From the NCBI GenBank assembly GCA_024278345.1, contig JAJRTK010000137.1, positions 1 to 33,829 on the forward strand: a stretch of 33,829 nt of DNA, read 5' to 3'. This document shows positions 7,451 through 15,417 of the stretch, piece by piece. The notes below the pieces were generated by a model, which was not told the origin of the DNA, searched no databases, and saw nothing but the letters and a program-made list of their open reading frames with translations. Position 1 is the first letter of the stretch; every line of letters begins with the position of its first letter. Origin of the DNA: a bacterium (lineage in GTDB: Bacteria > CSSED10-310 > JAJRTK01). The position numbers and the translations under genes are program-made.

Positions 7451-9556
7451 ATGGGAAGGATTTTGCGACGCGGAATCGCCGCGATGCTGCTTGTGCCATG
7501 CCTGGCCGGTGCGACGGAGCTCCTTGAGGGAACCGTGACCACCTCTACGGGGCTTCCCGTTGCTGGTGCCTGGGTGGGGCTTGCTGAGTCAGGTCTGGAA
7601 ACCCACACCGACAGCCGGGGCCATTTCCGGTTTCCCAAGTCGCTTTTTCCCTCGACCTTGACGGTTGTTCATCCCCGTTTTCTGGCGCGGACGTTGCTCT
7701 TGGACCGTCTTCCCAAAGAGCCCCTGGTCATGACTCTCACGGCGAAACAGCAGATGTTCGAAGAGATAGTGGTCTCGGCGGAACGCGCCAACAGCAGTTT
7801 TTCTCCGCCCAGCGGCGCCACGTCCTCCGTCCGTCCCGCCGAGCAGGCGGTGGAACCATCGACTCTCACCGAAGCACTTCAATCCGTGCCCGGCGTCGCC
7901 GAGAACGGCCAAGGTGGCCTATTCCAAACATACTCAATCCGTGGTGTTTCGCGCCAGCGCGTCTTGACCATGGTGGGGGGGGTTCAGCTTGTGGGCGAAC
8001 GCCGTGCCGGCGTCTCTGGCTCCTTCATCGATCCCCAGCTCATGGGGGATATCGAGGTCCTGCGGGGCCCCTCTTCCACTCACTTTGGATCGGGCGCCTT
8101 GGGCGGCGTGGTGCAGATATTCCCCAGCCAATTCACGGGATGGACCGCCAGCGCGGGTTACGATTCCAACGGCCATGAAGCCAACGCCACCCTTGGCTGG
8201 GGAGATCGCGTTTGGTCCGGAGGATTTGCTACACGGCGGGCTTCCAATGCCAGGGCTCCCGATAGCAGCGAGCTCAATTCGGGTTTCACGCAGCTTTCGG
8301 GCTTTCTGAACCGCAAGTTCGCGCTGGGTTCGGGACAGGCCGATCTTCTCATTGTGGGATCGTTGGGCAAGGATATCGGGAAATCCAACACCGATTTTCC
8401 CAAGAAGACCACAATCTACCCAAGGGAGCGCCATCTTATTGTTCGTTTCGAAGCGGAGTTTCCCGTGGGGCTTCGATTCAAGATCTTTTCTCACCCCAAC
8501 GACCTAGTGACGGAAAAGGTCTCCGACAAGAGTCTCAATCGCGTTGAAAACCAGGCCTTCGATTCCGGCGCCACGTTGGAACAGGAGTTGGAAATCGGGC
8601 AGTTCCTCAACTTGCAGGTGGGGGTCGATTGGTTTTCCCGCCGAGGGGTCACTGCTCGGGAGACCGGATCCGAGGTCCCTCCCGGCCTCGAAGAGCTCAG
8701 GACCCTGGATGGAGCATCTCGGGACGACATCGCACTCTTTGCCACCAGCCGTTGGAGCTTGGGCGGCGTTCAACTCCTGGCCGGTGGCCGACTGACTTAC
8801 CAAACGCAGGGCAATGCCGGCTGGTCGCGGCGCGCCGATACCGCCTGGAGCGGATTCGCCGGAGCGGTTCTTCCCGTGGGAAAAAGTATCGAGCTTGCCG
8901 CCAATGTGGGGACCGGCCTGAGGTTTCCTTCCTTGAGCGAGAGGTTTTTTAGCGGGTCCACCGGCCGGGGCGGTGTTGTCGGCAACCCCGACCTCGTTCC
9001 CGAACAGTCCCTCGACTTCGACTTCGGGATACGCTGGTTTGGAAAAAGTTTCTTTCTTGGGCTTTCCGCTTTTGACAAACAGGTGGAGCACTACATCGAG
9101 CGGATCGAAATCGATCCCGATCTGCTCACCTATGTCAACCTGACTTCGGGAACGATCCGTGGCCTGGAGCTGGAGGGAGCGTGGCAGCCGGCTCGCGGAT
9201 GGAACCTTTTCTGGGTGGGGCATCTTATGCGCGGCCGATCCGACGACAGCAAACCCTTGGCCGATCTCCCGGCCCATCGACTTCTTCTTGGAGCAAGTCG
9301 GGGAGCTGCGCGGTGGAAAGCTGATACCTCTCTTCAGATGAGGGCATCGAGACAGGAGCCTGCCAGCGGAGAAAAGCCGATACCAGCAGCCTATTTGTGG
9401 AATGTGGCCGCCAGGCTCCAAATGTCGGGCGACCTATGGCTGACCCTTAGCGGAGATAATCTCCTGAACCAGAGCTACTACAGCTCCGCCGACAGAAAGG
9501 CGCCGCTGGCGCCCGAGCGGAGCGTGGCCGTTGGCTTTCGCTGGACTGCCCGATGA
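7451..9556 (+). CDS. TonB-dependent outer-membrane receptor
   Basis: A 701-residue outer-membrane beta barrel for energised uptake, possibly of a metal chelate, cobalamin or carbohydrate; the ligand is not readable. Features in order: signal peptide (MGRILRRGIAAMLLVPCLAGA), a carboxypeptidase-regulatory-like domain (VTTSTGLPVAGAWVGLAES..), a TonB-box-like EEIVVSA near residue 100, a plug domain (TEALQSVPGVAENG, YSIRGVSRQRVLTMVGGV, IEVLRGPSSTHFGSGALGGVVQI), then the barrel with the typical NPDLVPEQSLDFDFGIRW segment and a C-terminal strand ending VGFRWTAR. The ORF track begins at 6650, but the real start is ATG 7451 with GGGAG about 10 nt upstream. The stop overlaps the next gene (ATGA), so the ATPase is probably co-translated. 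Confidence 0.95.
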   Translation: MGRILRRGIAAMLLVPCLAGATELLEGTVTTSTGLPVAGAWVGLAESGLETHTDSRGHFRFPKSLFPSTLTVVHPRFLARTLLLDRLPKEPLVMTLTAKQQMFEEIVVSAERANSSFSPPSGATSSVRPAEQAVEPSTLTEALQSVPGVAENGQGGLFQTYSIRGVSRQRVLTMVGGVQLVGERRAGVSGSFIDPQLMGDIEVLRGPSSTHFGSGALGGVVQIFPSQFTGWTASAGYDSNGHEANATLGWGDRVWSGGFATRRASNARAPDSSELNSGFTQLSGFLNRKFALGSGQADLLIVGSLGKDIGKSNTDFPKKTTIYPRERHLIVRFEAEFPVGLRFKIFSHPNDLVTEKVSDKSLNRVENQAFDSGATLEQELEIGQFLNLQVGVDWFSRRGVTARETGSEVPPGLEELRTLDGASRDDIALFATSRWSLGGVQLLAGGRLTYQTQGNAGWSRRADTAWSGFAGAVLPVGKSIELAANVGTGLRFPSLSERFFSGSTGRGGVVGNPDLVPEQSLDFDFGIRWFGKSFFLGLSAFDKQVEHYIERIEIDPDLLTYVNLTSGTIRGLELEGAWQPARGWNLFWVGHLMRGRSDDSKPLADLPAHRLLLGASRGAARWKADTSLQMRASRQEPASGEKPIPAAYLWNVAARLQMSGDLWLTLSGDNLLNQSYYSSADRKAPLAPERSVAVGFRWTAR

Positions 9557-10230
9557 CAATAGGAACGGAAACGGCGAGCAGCGGCAGGATGCGCACCCCA
9601 TGGAAGTGGAACCGGCCTCGGCCACCCTTTGAGCATCTGAACCTTCGGCGAAATCCCTTCGGAGAGATTCCACTGGACGAAAGGCCTGCTCTGGCAATTG
9701 TCGATGTGAAGCCTCTGCTAAAGTTGCTTTGGCCATCGCCGGTGGCGATCCAATTCATCGGGGAAGCAGGGCGAGGGAAGACGACCCACCTGCTGGCACT
9801 CCGGGTCCATTTTCCCCATGCTCCCTACGTCCATCTTCCAGAAGACGAACCTCTACCGCTTATCCCGCGGGCTCCCGTCCTGTTTATCGACGAGACCCAA
9901 CGCCTCTCTCCCTGGCGCCGGCGGCGGCTATTTCGTCAGGCGGAGATCCTTGTGATGGGAACCCATGAAGATCATTCCAGGGAGCTCCGGCGGGCGGGGA
10001 TTCGCTACCACTGCTTTCGCGTGGGCGGACTCTCTTCTGAGCGCCTGAGTGCCATCATCCGGCAGCGGATCGAGGCTGCCCGGCGAGGGCCGGGTCCCGT
10101 ACCGACCCTTGGCGGAAGCTCCGGACAGGCGCTATTGGCATGCTACAAAGATGATCTCCGAGCCATCGAGCACGATTTGTACGAACTCTTTCAGAAGATT
10201 GACGGCGTTGGAGAGATAACGATAGTCTGA
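9553..10230 (+). CDS. P-loop ATPase, ExeA/GspA-like
   Basis: A 225-residue soluble ATPase with FEHLNLRRNPFGE near residue 27 (the NPFG entry motif resembles ExeA/TniB-type AAA proteins), Walker A GEAGRGKT (70-77) and Walker B VLFIDE (109-114), followed by a GTHEDHSRELRRAG sensor-like segment and a helical lid. It is shorter than ExeA and has no peptidoglycan-binding tail or membrane segment. The start overlaps the TonB receptor stop; an internal ATG at residue 13 is also possible. The membrane-arrestin gene follows 51 bp later in the same direction. Its role is unknown; location suggests work connected with the receptor or the arrestin-like protein. Confidence 0.75.
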   Translation: MTIGTETASSGRMRTPWKWNRPRPPFEHLNLRRNPFGEIPLDERPALAIVDVKPLLKLLWPSPVAIQFIGEAGRGKTTHLLALRVHFPHAPYVHLPEDEPLPLIPRAPVLFIDETQRLSPWRRRRLFRQAEILVMGTHEDHSRELRRAGIRYHCFRVGGLSSERLSAIIRQRIEAARRGPGPVPTLGGSSGQALLACYKDDLRAIEHDLYELFQKIDGVGEITIV

Positions 10231-10281
10231 TGGAAGGCGTTGAGCTTTTTGTTGGCGAGATTCAGGCGAAAGGACTGACCG

Positions 10282-11874
10282 ATGGCCAAATGTGACTTGC
10301 GGATTGATATCGATGGGGATCGGCGGACCTACCACGGAGGCGAGAAGATCTCCGGAACGCTCACGGTCCGGGTCAACGCCAAGTGTCAGTGTAACGGGCT
10401 CACGCTCACGCGTCTTTGGCGCACCCATGGGCGAGGGAACAGGAGCCAGGGAAGCGAGCAGACCAAAGATCTCTTCAAGGGGGAGTGGCAGGCCGGCCAG
10501 ACTTTCGCTTATCCTTTCGAGTTCACGGTTCCTCACAGGCCCCTGACCTACCATGGGCACCTGCTGAATATCGACTGGTACATCGTGGCCCGAGCCGACA
10601 TTCCATGGGCCATCGATCCCAAGGCGGAAGAAGAGTTTTTTATTGAGCCGGAGGAGTGGGAGCCGAAAACCAAGGTGGAAGCTCTCCCGGGACAATCCTA
10701 TCGCCAGGAGTTCAAGACGCCTGGCCGGTATGAGTTTTGGATTCTGGTCTTTTTTATTGCCTTCCTTGCCTTGATGGGGCCCGTGGGTTGGGTGATCGCC
10801 GTGATCGGATTGATCATTGCCTTTGCCGGTTTCAACATGTGGAGCCGGTTTGCCCAGCGGAAGATCGGGAATGTGATCATTGAGGTGTCGCCTTCCTCAT
10901 TGTCGCCAGGAGAAACGCTGACCGCCAGGATCAGCTTTGTTCCACGGAAGAACCTGCGCCTCAACAAAGTTGTGGGCGTCCTCACGGCGAAGGAAGTCGT
11001 GGTCAGTGGCAGCGGAACCCACAAGACGACCCACACCCACACGCTGTTGGAAGAAGATGTGCGGTTTTTGGGCAAGGGGAACGTGGCGGCGAACCGGACG
11101 CTGCTCCTAGAGAAAGAAATTCGCCTTTCGTCAGAGGCCCCTCCCTCCTTTTCGGCACCTTCCAACAATCTGAACTGGTCCTTCGACTATCGGGTGGATA
11201 TTCCCCGCTGGCCGGACTGGACACGGAGCGTGGAGCTTCAGGTGTCCATTCCTCGTGCCGAAAGACCGGCCGGGAGCGGTGTAGAGGAAGCTGAAATGGC
11301 GTTGGAGGAAGTGCCTCAAGGTGTGTATCGAGGCGAGTCTCTCCCGGAGGAGATGTCGGAGCGGGTGGAACGCGTTGCTTCCACCAGTCTACAAACCTCC
11401 GCCCCCTCAAGGCTGGAGGAGCCCCGGGCTGTCGCTGCCGCATCAGTTTTGCCGCCGCCTTTCGTGGAAAAGGATCCCTTTGCCCCCCCGGAGCCGGAGC
11501 AGCCAGGCTCCGGGAAGGAGTCGGAACCCGATCTGGGAGCGATCCTCCAGGCGGTCCGCGACGCAAGTTCCTTTGGCGATGAGCGCCAGAAGCTCATTGC
11601 TTCCGCCATGGGCCAGAGTTTTTTTCTCACTCTCCGGGTGGGCCGAGTCGAGCGAACGACCTCTCTTGATTGCCCGGAGCATCTTCGGGGCGGGCAAACT
11701 GTTATCGGTCGTATGGAGGGGCTTTTCGGACAGGAGTTGGCGATTCGGTTTCCACAGGAACGCAAGGACGAGGCCAGGAAGATCAAGAGGGGTTCTGACG
11801 TCGAGTTCCGGGCAGTCTTGACTGGGTGGGACGACCTGTTCGAACGCGCCGAGCTGGAACTGATGCCATCCTAA
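10282..11874 (+). CDS. Membrane protein with two arrestin-like domains
   Basis: A 530-residue protein. Residues 1-135 look like an arrestin/Spo0M-type beta sandwich (GGEKISGTLTVRV, FAYPFEFTVPHRPLTYHGHLLNIDWYIVARADIPW). Residues 152-186 form a two-helix membrane hairpin (EFWILVFFIAFLALMGP / GWVIAVIGLIIAFAGF). Residues about 198-345 repeat the arrestin pattern (VSPSSLSPGETLTARISFVPRKN, YRVDIPRWPDWTRSVELQVSIP). A proline-rich linker (about 350-415) leads to a C-terminal domain ending near RGSDVEFRAVLTGWDDLFERAELELMPS. Both sandwiches should face the same side of the membrane if the hairpin spans it. A GAAAGGA site precedes ATG 10282. Function is unknown; bacterial arrestin-like folds are usually scaffolds or signalling adaptors. 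Confidence 0.8.
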   Translation: MAKCDLRIDIDGDRRTYHGGEKISGTLTVRVNAKCQCNGLTLTRLWRTHGRGNRSQGSEQTKDLFKGEWQAGQTFAYPFEFTVPHRPLTYHGHLLNIDWYIVARADIPWAIDPKAEEEFFIEPEEWEPKTKVEALPGQSYRQEFKTPGRYEFWILVFFIAFLALMGPVGWVIAVIGLIIAFAGFNMWSRFAQRKIGNVIIEVSPSSLSPGETLTARISFVPRKNLRLNKVVGVLTAKEVVVSGSGTHKTTHTHTLLEEDVRFLGKGNVAANRTLLLEKEIRLSSEAPPSFSAPSNNLNWSFDYRVDIPRWPDWTRSVELQVSIPRAERPAGSGVEEAEMALEEVPQGVYRGESLPEEMSERVERVASTSLQTSAPSRLEEPRAVAAASVLPPPFVEKDPFAPPEPEQPGSGKESEPDLGAILQAVRDASSFGDERQKLIASAMGQSFFLTLRVGRVERTTSLDCPEHLRGGQTVIGRMEGLFGQELAIRFPQERKDEARKIKRGSDVEFRAVLTGWDDLFERAELELMPS

Positions 11875-11958
11875 GTTCGGGCGCCAGCAGTCTGTCTGCC
11901 GCACCTCGCCACAGTGCCATTTGCGTTGTCGGCGGCGCCTGCACTATACCCTAGTGGC

Positions 11959-12711
11959 ATGCGTCAGATGGCACCTCATACAGGATTCAAGGCCAAGTGG
12001 CTTCCGTCGAAGGCAGAGACGTTTCGCTACCGGCTGACGCCGAGGCCAAAACCACTGTACAAGTCAGTGGTGGATGCCGTGCAGCTTTTCGGTGGAGTCA
12101 ATTTCGCCTGAACTCCCGCACTGTTCAAGACACGAACCGAAAAGGCGCCAGATGGGACGCGCCTTGTCTTTGATACAACATTGGAGCTCCAATACGGAAT
12201 CTCCCGAGAAGTTACCCGCTTCCGGGTGGATAACGGCGTACTTCAGACCGAGTTCTTCGATCGCACGGTTCACAACACCGATGGAGACCTGGTTCGAGAG
12301 GAAAAAGTCGTCTTTCACGAAGGCCCCTACCAGTTTCCCCGTGACCTCTACCCAGAGGTGTACGCTCCATTCCTCATGCGCTCGGAGCGTCTGCCCACCA
12401 GCAGGCGCAGCTTTCATGCCTGGATTAGTGATCGCTTTGTTGTCCGGATCTACTTCGAACTCCAGAAACGGTGTGTCAAGATCCGTTCCTCCGCTGGCTT
12501 GTACAACTGTAGCCAGCTCCTCATGTACCCGGACATCAATGACTGGGTCCCCTTGGGCAACCTGGTCATGGCCTTGGCCAAGCCGATTCTTCCACGGTAT
12601 CATATCTGGATCGCCAACGATCCTCCCTATCCCGTTGTCCGCTTCGAAGGAGCCTACGGCCCGCCAGGTGCTCCAGAGGTCGTCGTCGATCTCCTGAGTT
12701 TCGAGGCGTGA
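11959..12711 (+). pseudogene. Conserved hypothetical gene broken by an in-frame TGA
   Basis: One reading frame runs from ATG 11959 (or GTG 11914) to 12711 with a single interruption, TGA at 12109-12111. Before it: ETFRYRLTPRPKPLYKSVVDAVQLFGGVNFA. After it the same frame continues as TPALFKTRTEKAPDGTRLVFDTTLEL and then the 176-aa ORF of the track (12181-12711), which starts only at an unconvincing TTG. The C-terminal part (YHIWIANDPPYPVVRFEGAYGPPGAPEVVVDLLSFEA) has the look of a conserved uncharacterised family, though I cannot name it. No frameshift is needed. It is a recently inactivated gene, a sequencing error, or a gene using a weak downstream start. TGA is an ordinary stop elsewhere in the window, so recoding is unlikely. 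Confidence 0.6.
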
Positions 12712-12724
12712 TCTCTTGGCCTAG

Positions 12725-12744
12725 AAAAACCGGGGCCGCCGGTT
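12725..12744 (-). terminator. Candidate intrinsic terminator of the min-que operon
   Basis: Read on the minus strand, AACCGG-CGGCC-CCGGTT followed by TTT forms a six-base-pair stem with a short T tract that overlaps the queE stop codon. It lies in the 31-bp gap between the convergent broken gene and queE. Confidence 0.45.
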
Positions 12745-13438
12745 AAACGCCTCGGCGCCCTGCTCCCCAAACGACCTTGTGAAGCTGGAGCTGGAACCTG
12801 ACGGCCATGCGGTCTTCCAGGATCCATTCCGCCAGATCGCGAGGCTCCAGAACCCCGAAAACCACGCCCATGAGGACCGTGCAGCGCCCGTCCAATCCGT
12901 GCTCGCGGATGAGATCCCTGGCCCATTCATAGTCGCCTCGACTCGCGATAACGAACTTGACTTCGTCCCTTGGGCCAAGAAAACGGAGGTTTTCCAGGTG
13001 GTTGTGCTTGCACTCGCCGCTGTCGGGGCACTTGATGTCCAGAATCCTCACGACGCCAGCAGGCACGATGCGGATGTCCAGAGAGCCGCCCGTTTCCAGG
13101 ATGACGGTTTTGTCCTGGTCGAGGAGCTCCTGCATGAGGGGCCGGACGTTCCTCTGGAGGAGCGGTTCCCCGCCGGTGATGAGGACAAGCGATTCTCCCA
13201 ACTCTTCGATGCGGTCTAGGAGGTCTTTCACGGTCCATCTGCGGCCTTCGGCAAATGCATGGCCGGAGTCGCACCAGACGCAGCGGAGATTACAGCCGGT
13301 CAAACGGACGAGGACGCAGGGGATCCCGACCCAGGATGATTCGCCTTGGAGCGAGCGGTAGATCTCGTTCACCACCAGAGTCAGGTTCTGGATGGAGTGG
13401 GTTGCGTCAGGATTTGCCGGAGCGTTTTGCATACTCAA
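12743..13438 (-). CDS. queE: 7-carboxy-7-deazaguanine synthase
   Basis: A radical-SAM enzyme of 231 residues that converts 6-carboxy-tetrahydropterin to 7-carboxy-7-deazaguanine on the way to preQ0/queuosine. Visible: [35 protein letters not shown] with the CX3CX2C cluster motif, [21 protein letters not shown] and the C-terminal [12 protein letters not shown]. Length is typical. The annotated ATG 13438 overlaps queC by 32 bp; a later GTG (13375) just before [11 protein letters not shown] would avoid the overlap and match the usual short N-terminus, so the start is uncertain. It is last in the minC-minD-minE-queC-queE unit. QueD and the later queuosine enzymes are not in the window. Confidence 0.95.
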   Translation of the reverse strand: MSMQNAPANPDATHSIQNLTLVVNEIYRSLQGESSWVGIPCVLVRLTGCNLRCVWCDSGHAFAEGRRWTVKDLLDRIEELGESLVLITGGEPLLQRNVRPLMQELLDQDKTVILETGGSLDIRIVPAGVVRILDIKCPDSGECKHNHLENLRFLGPRDEVKFVIASRGDYEWARDLIREHGLDGRCTVLMGVVFGVLEPRDLAEWILEDRMAVRFQLQLHKVVWGAGRRGV

Positions 13439-14120
13439 TTGGATCGGGGATTCCGACCTCCATAAAGCCCTTGAGCCGGAGCAGGCATGCGTCGCAAGTG
13501 CCGCAAGCGGTTCCCGCCGGTAGAGGGTCGTAACAGCTATGGGTCCAAGTGTAATCGATGCTTAGCTCTAAGCCTCGCCGGATGATCTCCGCCTTCGTCA
13601 TTCGGCTCAATGGAGTGTGAATCCTGAAGCGGCTCCCCTTTTCAGTGCCAGCTCGCGTTGCCAGGTTGGCCATTTTTTCAAATGCCGCGATGAATTCTGG
13701 CCGGCAGTCGGGGTAGCCGCTGTAGTCGATGGCGTTGACGCCGATGAAAATGTCCGCGGCTCCCAGGACTTCAGCCCAGGCCAAGGCACAGGAAAGGAAA
13801 ATGGTGTTCCGGGCGGGAACATAGGTGACGGGAATACCGAGCTCCACCTTTTCCGCCAAGGCGCGGTGGTGGGGTACGTCGAGATCGGTGGTGAGAGCGG
13901 AGCCTCCGATCTTTCCAAGGCTGATATCGAGAATTAGGTGTTGTCGTGCGCCCAACTCCCGGGCAACAGTTTTAGCGGATTCGATCTCCCGTTCGTGGCG
14001 CTGCCCGTACCGGAAGCTCAAGGCGTGGCACTCGTAGTCTTCGACTCTTCGCGCAATAGCCAGGACCGTGGCCGAATCCAGGCCCCCGCTGAGAAGGACG
14101 ACTGCTCTTTGGATACTCAT
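13407..14120 (-). CDS. queC: 7-cyano-7-deazaguanine (preQ0) synthase
   Basis: A 237-residue cytoplasmic ATP-dependent enzyme that turns 7-carboxy-7-deazaguanine into preQ0. The N-terminus carries the PP-loop SGGLDSATV (about 11-19), followed by [18 protein letters not shown]. The middle has [16 protein letters not shown] and [18 protein letters not shown], hallmarks of QueC. The C-terminus has the zinc ligands in [26 protein letters not shown]. Length is normal and no key residue is missing. It directly precedes and overlaps queE, the preceding enzyme of the pathway, so the two are likely coupled. The ribosome site ahead of ATG 14120 is weak; the gene starts 74 bp after minE. Confidence 0.97.
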   Translation of the reverse strand: MSIQRAVVLLSGGLDSATVLAIARRVEDYECHALSFRYGQRHEREIESAKTVARELGARQHLILDISLGKIGGSALTTDLDVPHHRALAEKVELGIPVTYVPARNTIFLSCALAWAEVLGAADIFIGVNAIDYSGYPDCRPEFIAAFEKMANLATRAGTEKGSRFRIHTPLSRMTKAEIIRRGLELSIDYTWTHSCYDPLPAGTACGTCDACLLRLKGFMEVGIPDPIEYAKRSGKS

Positions 14121-14194
14121 GGGCGTAATGTTCAGACGATGAGGGTCGTTCGAGAAGGGGCAAAAGAGAAGGCCATGGTTGTCCGGTTGGATCG

Positions 14195-14482
14195 TCAGTT
14201 TCGCTTGGCTCGTCGTGCGATTCTGTGCCGAGATGGCGTGAGAATGGGAATCTCTGCCACCAGCCGGCTTTCCGTGGGAGTTCGCGTGATATGGATCTCC
14301 ACGGCATCGGCATCGATGGAGAATCTATCCACGAAGATCGCGATGATATCGTCCTTGATCTCTTCGATGAGTTGGGGAGAAATATTGAAGCGGTCGTGGG
14401 AGAGCACCATTTGGAGGCGGTTTTTCGCGACAGAAGCGCTCTGGTGACTTTTAGGATTCAGGATGTTTCGAAACCAGCCCAT
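14195..14482 (-). CDS. minE: Cell division topological specificity factor MinE
   Basis: A 95-residue protein that stimulates MinD ATPase and drives MinCD away from midcell. The N-terminus is [10 protein letters not shown], the membrane-targeting amphipathic start. Residues around [31 protein letters not shown] are the MinD-binding helix region, and [27 protein letters not shown] is the dimerising topological domain. AGGAG lies 7 nt before the ATG. It begins 10 bp after minD, so the pair is co-transcribed. Confidence 0.95.
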   Translation of the reverse strand: MGWFRNILNPKSHQSASVAKNRLQMVLSHDRFNISPQLIEEIKDDIIAIFVDRFSIDADAVEIHITRTPTESRLVAEIPILTPSRHRIARRAKRN

Positions 14483-14492
14483 GCTCAGCTCC

Positions 14493-15296
14493 TCATTTCC
14501 CCCGCGAGGCCCAGGCGCGGAAACGTTTCAACAAGTTTTTCTTCTTGGTCAGGTCCTGGAAAGGCACGGGATTGCCGTCGAGGCGCTGGGCGATGTTTCG
14601 GAAGGCCATCTTCGCCAGGGACTCATTCTTGTCCATGACAACGGGAACGCCCTTGTTTGCGGACACGACGATGTTATCGTCCTCTGGGATGATCCCGATG
14701 AGCTCGATGGCCAGAATATCGAGAATATCGTCAATAGAGAACATGTCCCCCCGTGAAATCATGTCGGGTTTCAGGCGGTTGATGATCAGTTGTCCCGGCC
14801 CCTTCTCCTTCGCCTCGATGATGCCGATGATCCGGTCGGCATCCCGGACGGACGAGACTTCCGGATTCGTGACGACAATCACCTGGTGCGCCGGTTCGAT
14901 GGCGTTTCGGAAGCCCCCCTCAATGCCGGCGGGGCAGTCCAAAAAAACGTAATCGACTCTGTTTTTCAGATCGTCGCAGACCCTCACCATATCGTCTGGA
15001 GTGACAGCGCTTTTGTCTCGCGTCTGGGCAGCCGGAATGAGATGGAGCTCCGGGTGCCGCTTGTCGCGGATCATCGCTTGCCGCAAGCGGCAGCGGCCTT
15101 CCACGATGTCCACCAGATCATAGACGATGCGGTTCTCCAGCCCCATGATGAGATCGAGATTTCTTAGCCCGATATCGCAGTCTATCGCCACGACCTTTTT
15201 TCCGGCCATGGCCAAGGCAGTCGCCAAATTGGCCGTGACCGTGGTTTTCCCCACCCCTCCCTTTCCAGAGCTGACGGTGATGACTCGTGCGCTCAT
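14493..15296 (-). CDS. minD: Septum site-determining ATPase MinD
   Basis: A 267-residue membrane-associated ParA-family ATPase that recruits MinC to the membrane. The start is ATG 15296 (MSARVITVSSGKGG), not the track's 15392, because the deviant Walker A (KGGVGKTT, 11-18) must lie at the N-terminus and AAGGGAG precedes it. Other hallmarks are DCDIGLRNLDLIMGLENRIVYDLVDI, VDYVFLDCPAGIE, VTNPEVSSVRDADRIIG and the C-terminal amphipathic membrane-targeting helix NLLKRFRAWASRGK. All catalytic motifs are present. It lies between minC (121 bp upstream) and minE (10 bp downstream). Confidence 0.97.
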   Translation of the reverse strand: MSARVITVSSGKGGVGKTTVTANLATALAMAGKKVVAIDCDIGLRNLDLIMGLENRIVYDLVDIVEGRCRLRQAMIRDKRHPELHLIPAAQTRDKSAVTPDDMVRVCDDLKNRVDYVFLDCPAGIEGGFRNAIEPAHQVIVVTNPEVSSVRDADRIIGIIEAKEKGPGQLIINRLKPDMISRGDMFSIDDILDILAIELIGIIPEDDNIVVSANKGVPVVMDKNESLAKMAFRNIAQRLDGNPVPFQDLTKKKNLLKRFRAWASRGK

Positions 15297-15417
15297 GAAC
15301 AGGCTCCCTTGCTCTCTTTCTTGCTTTCCATTGATGACTTCGCCTCTTGTACCCCTGCTCCTCCCTCCCTCGCAATGACGGAAGATCCACAAGCAAAACC
15401 ATTCGCCCGCTGTCGGT

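Noticed and set aside
8504-9421. 305-aa minus-strand ORF opposite the TonB receptor
   Set aside because: Antisense shadow; the plus-strand frame is an unambiguous receptor barrel with a proper C-terminus.
12109-12111. TGA as a selenocysteine or recoded codon
   Set aside because: TGA is a normal stop for many genes in the window, no SECIS-like hairpin was evident just downstream, and no selenoprotein family is recognised.
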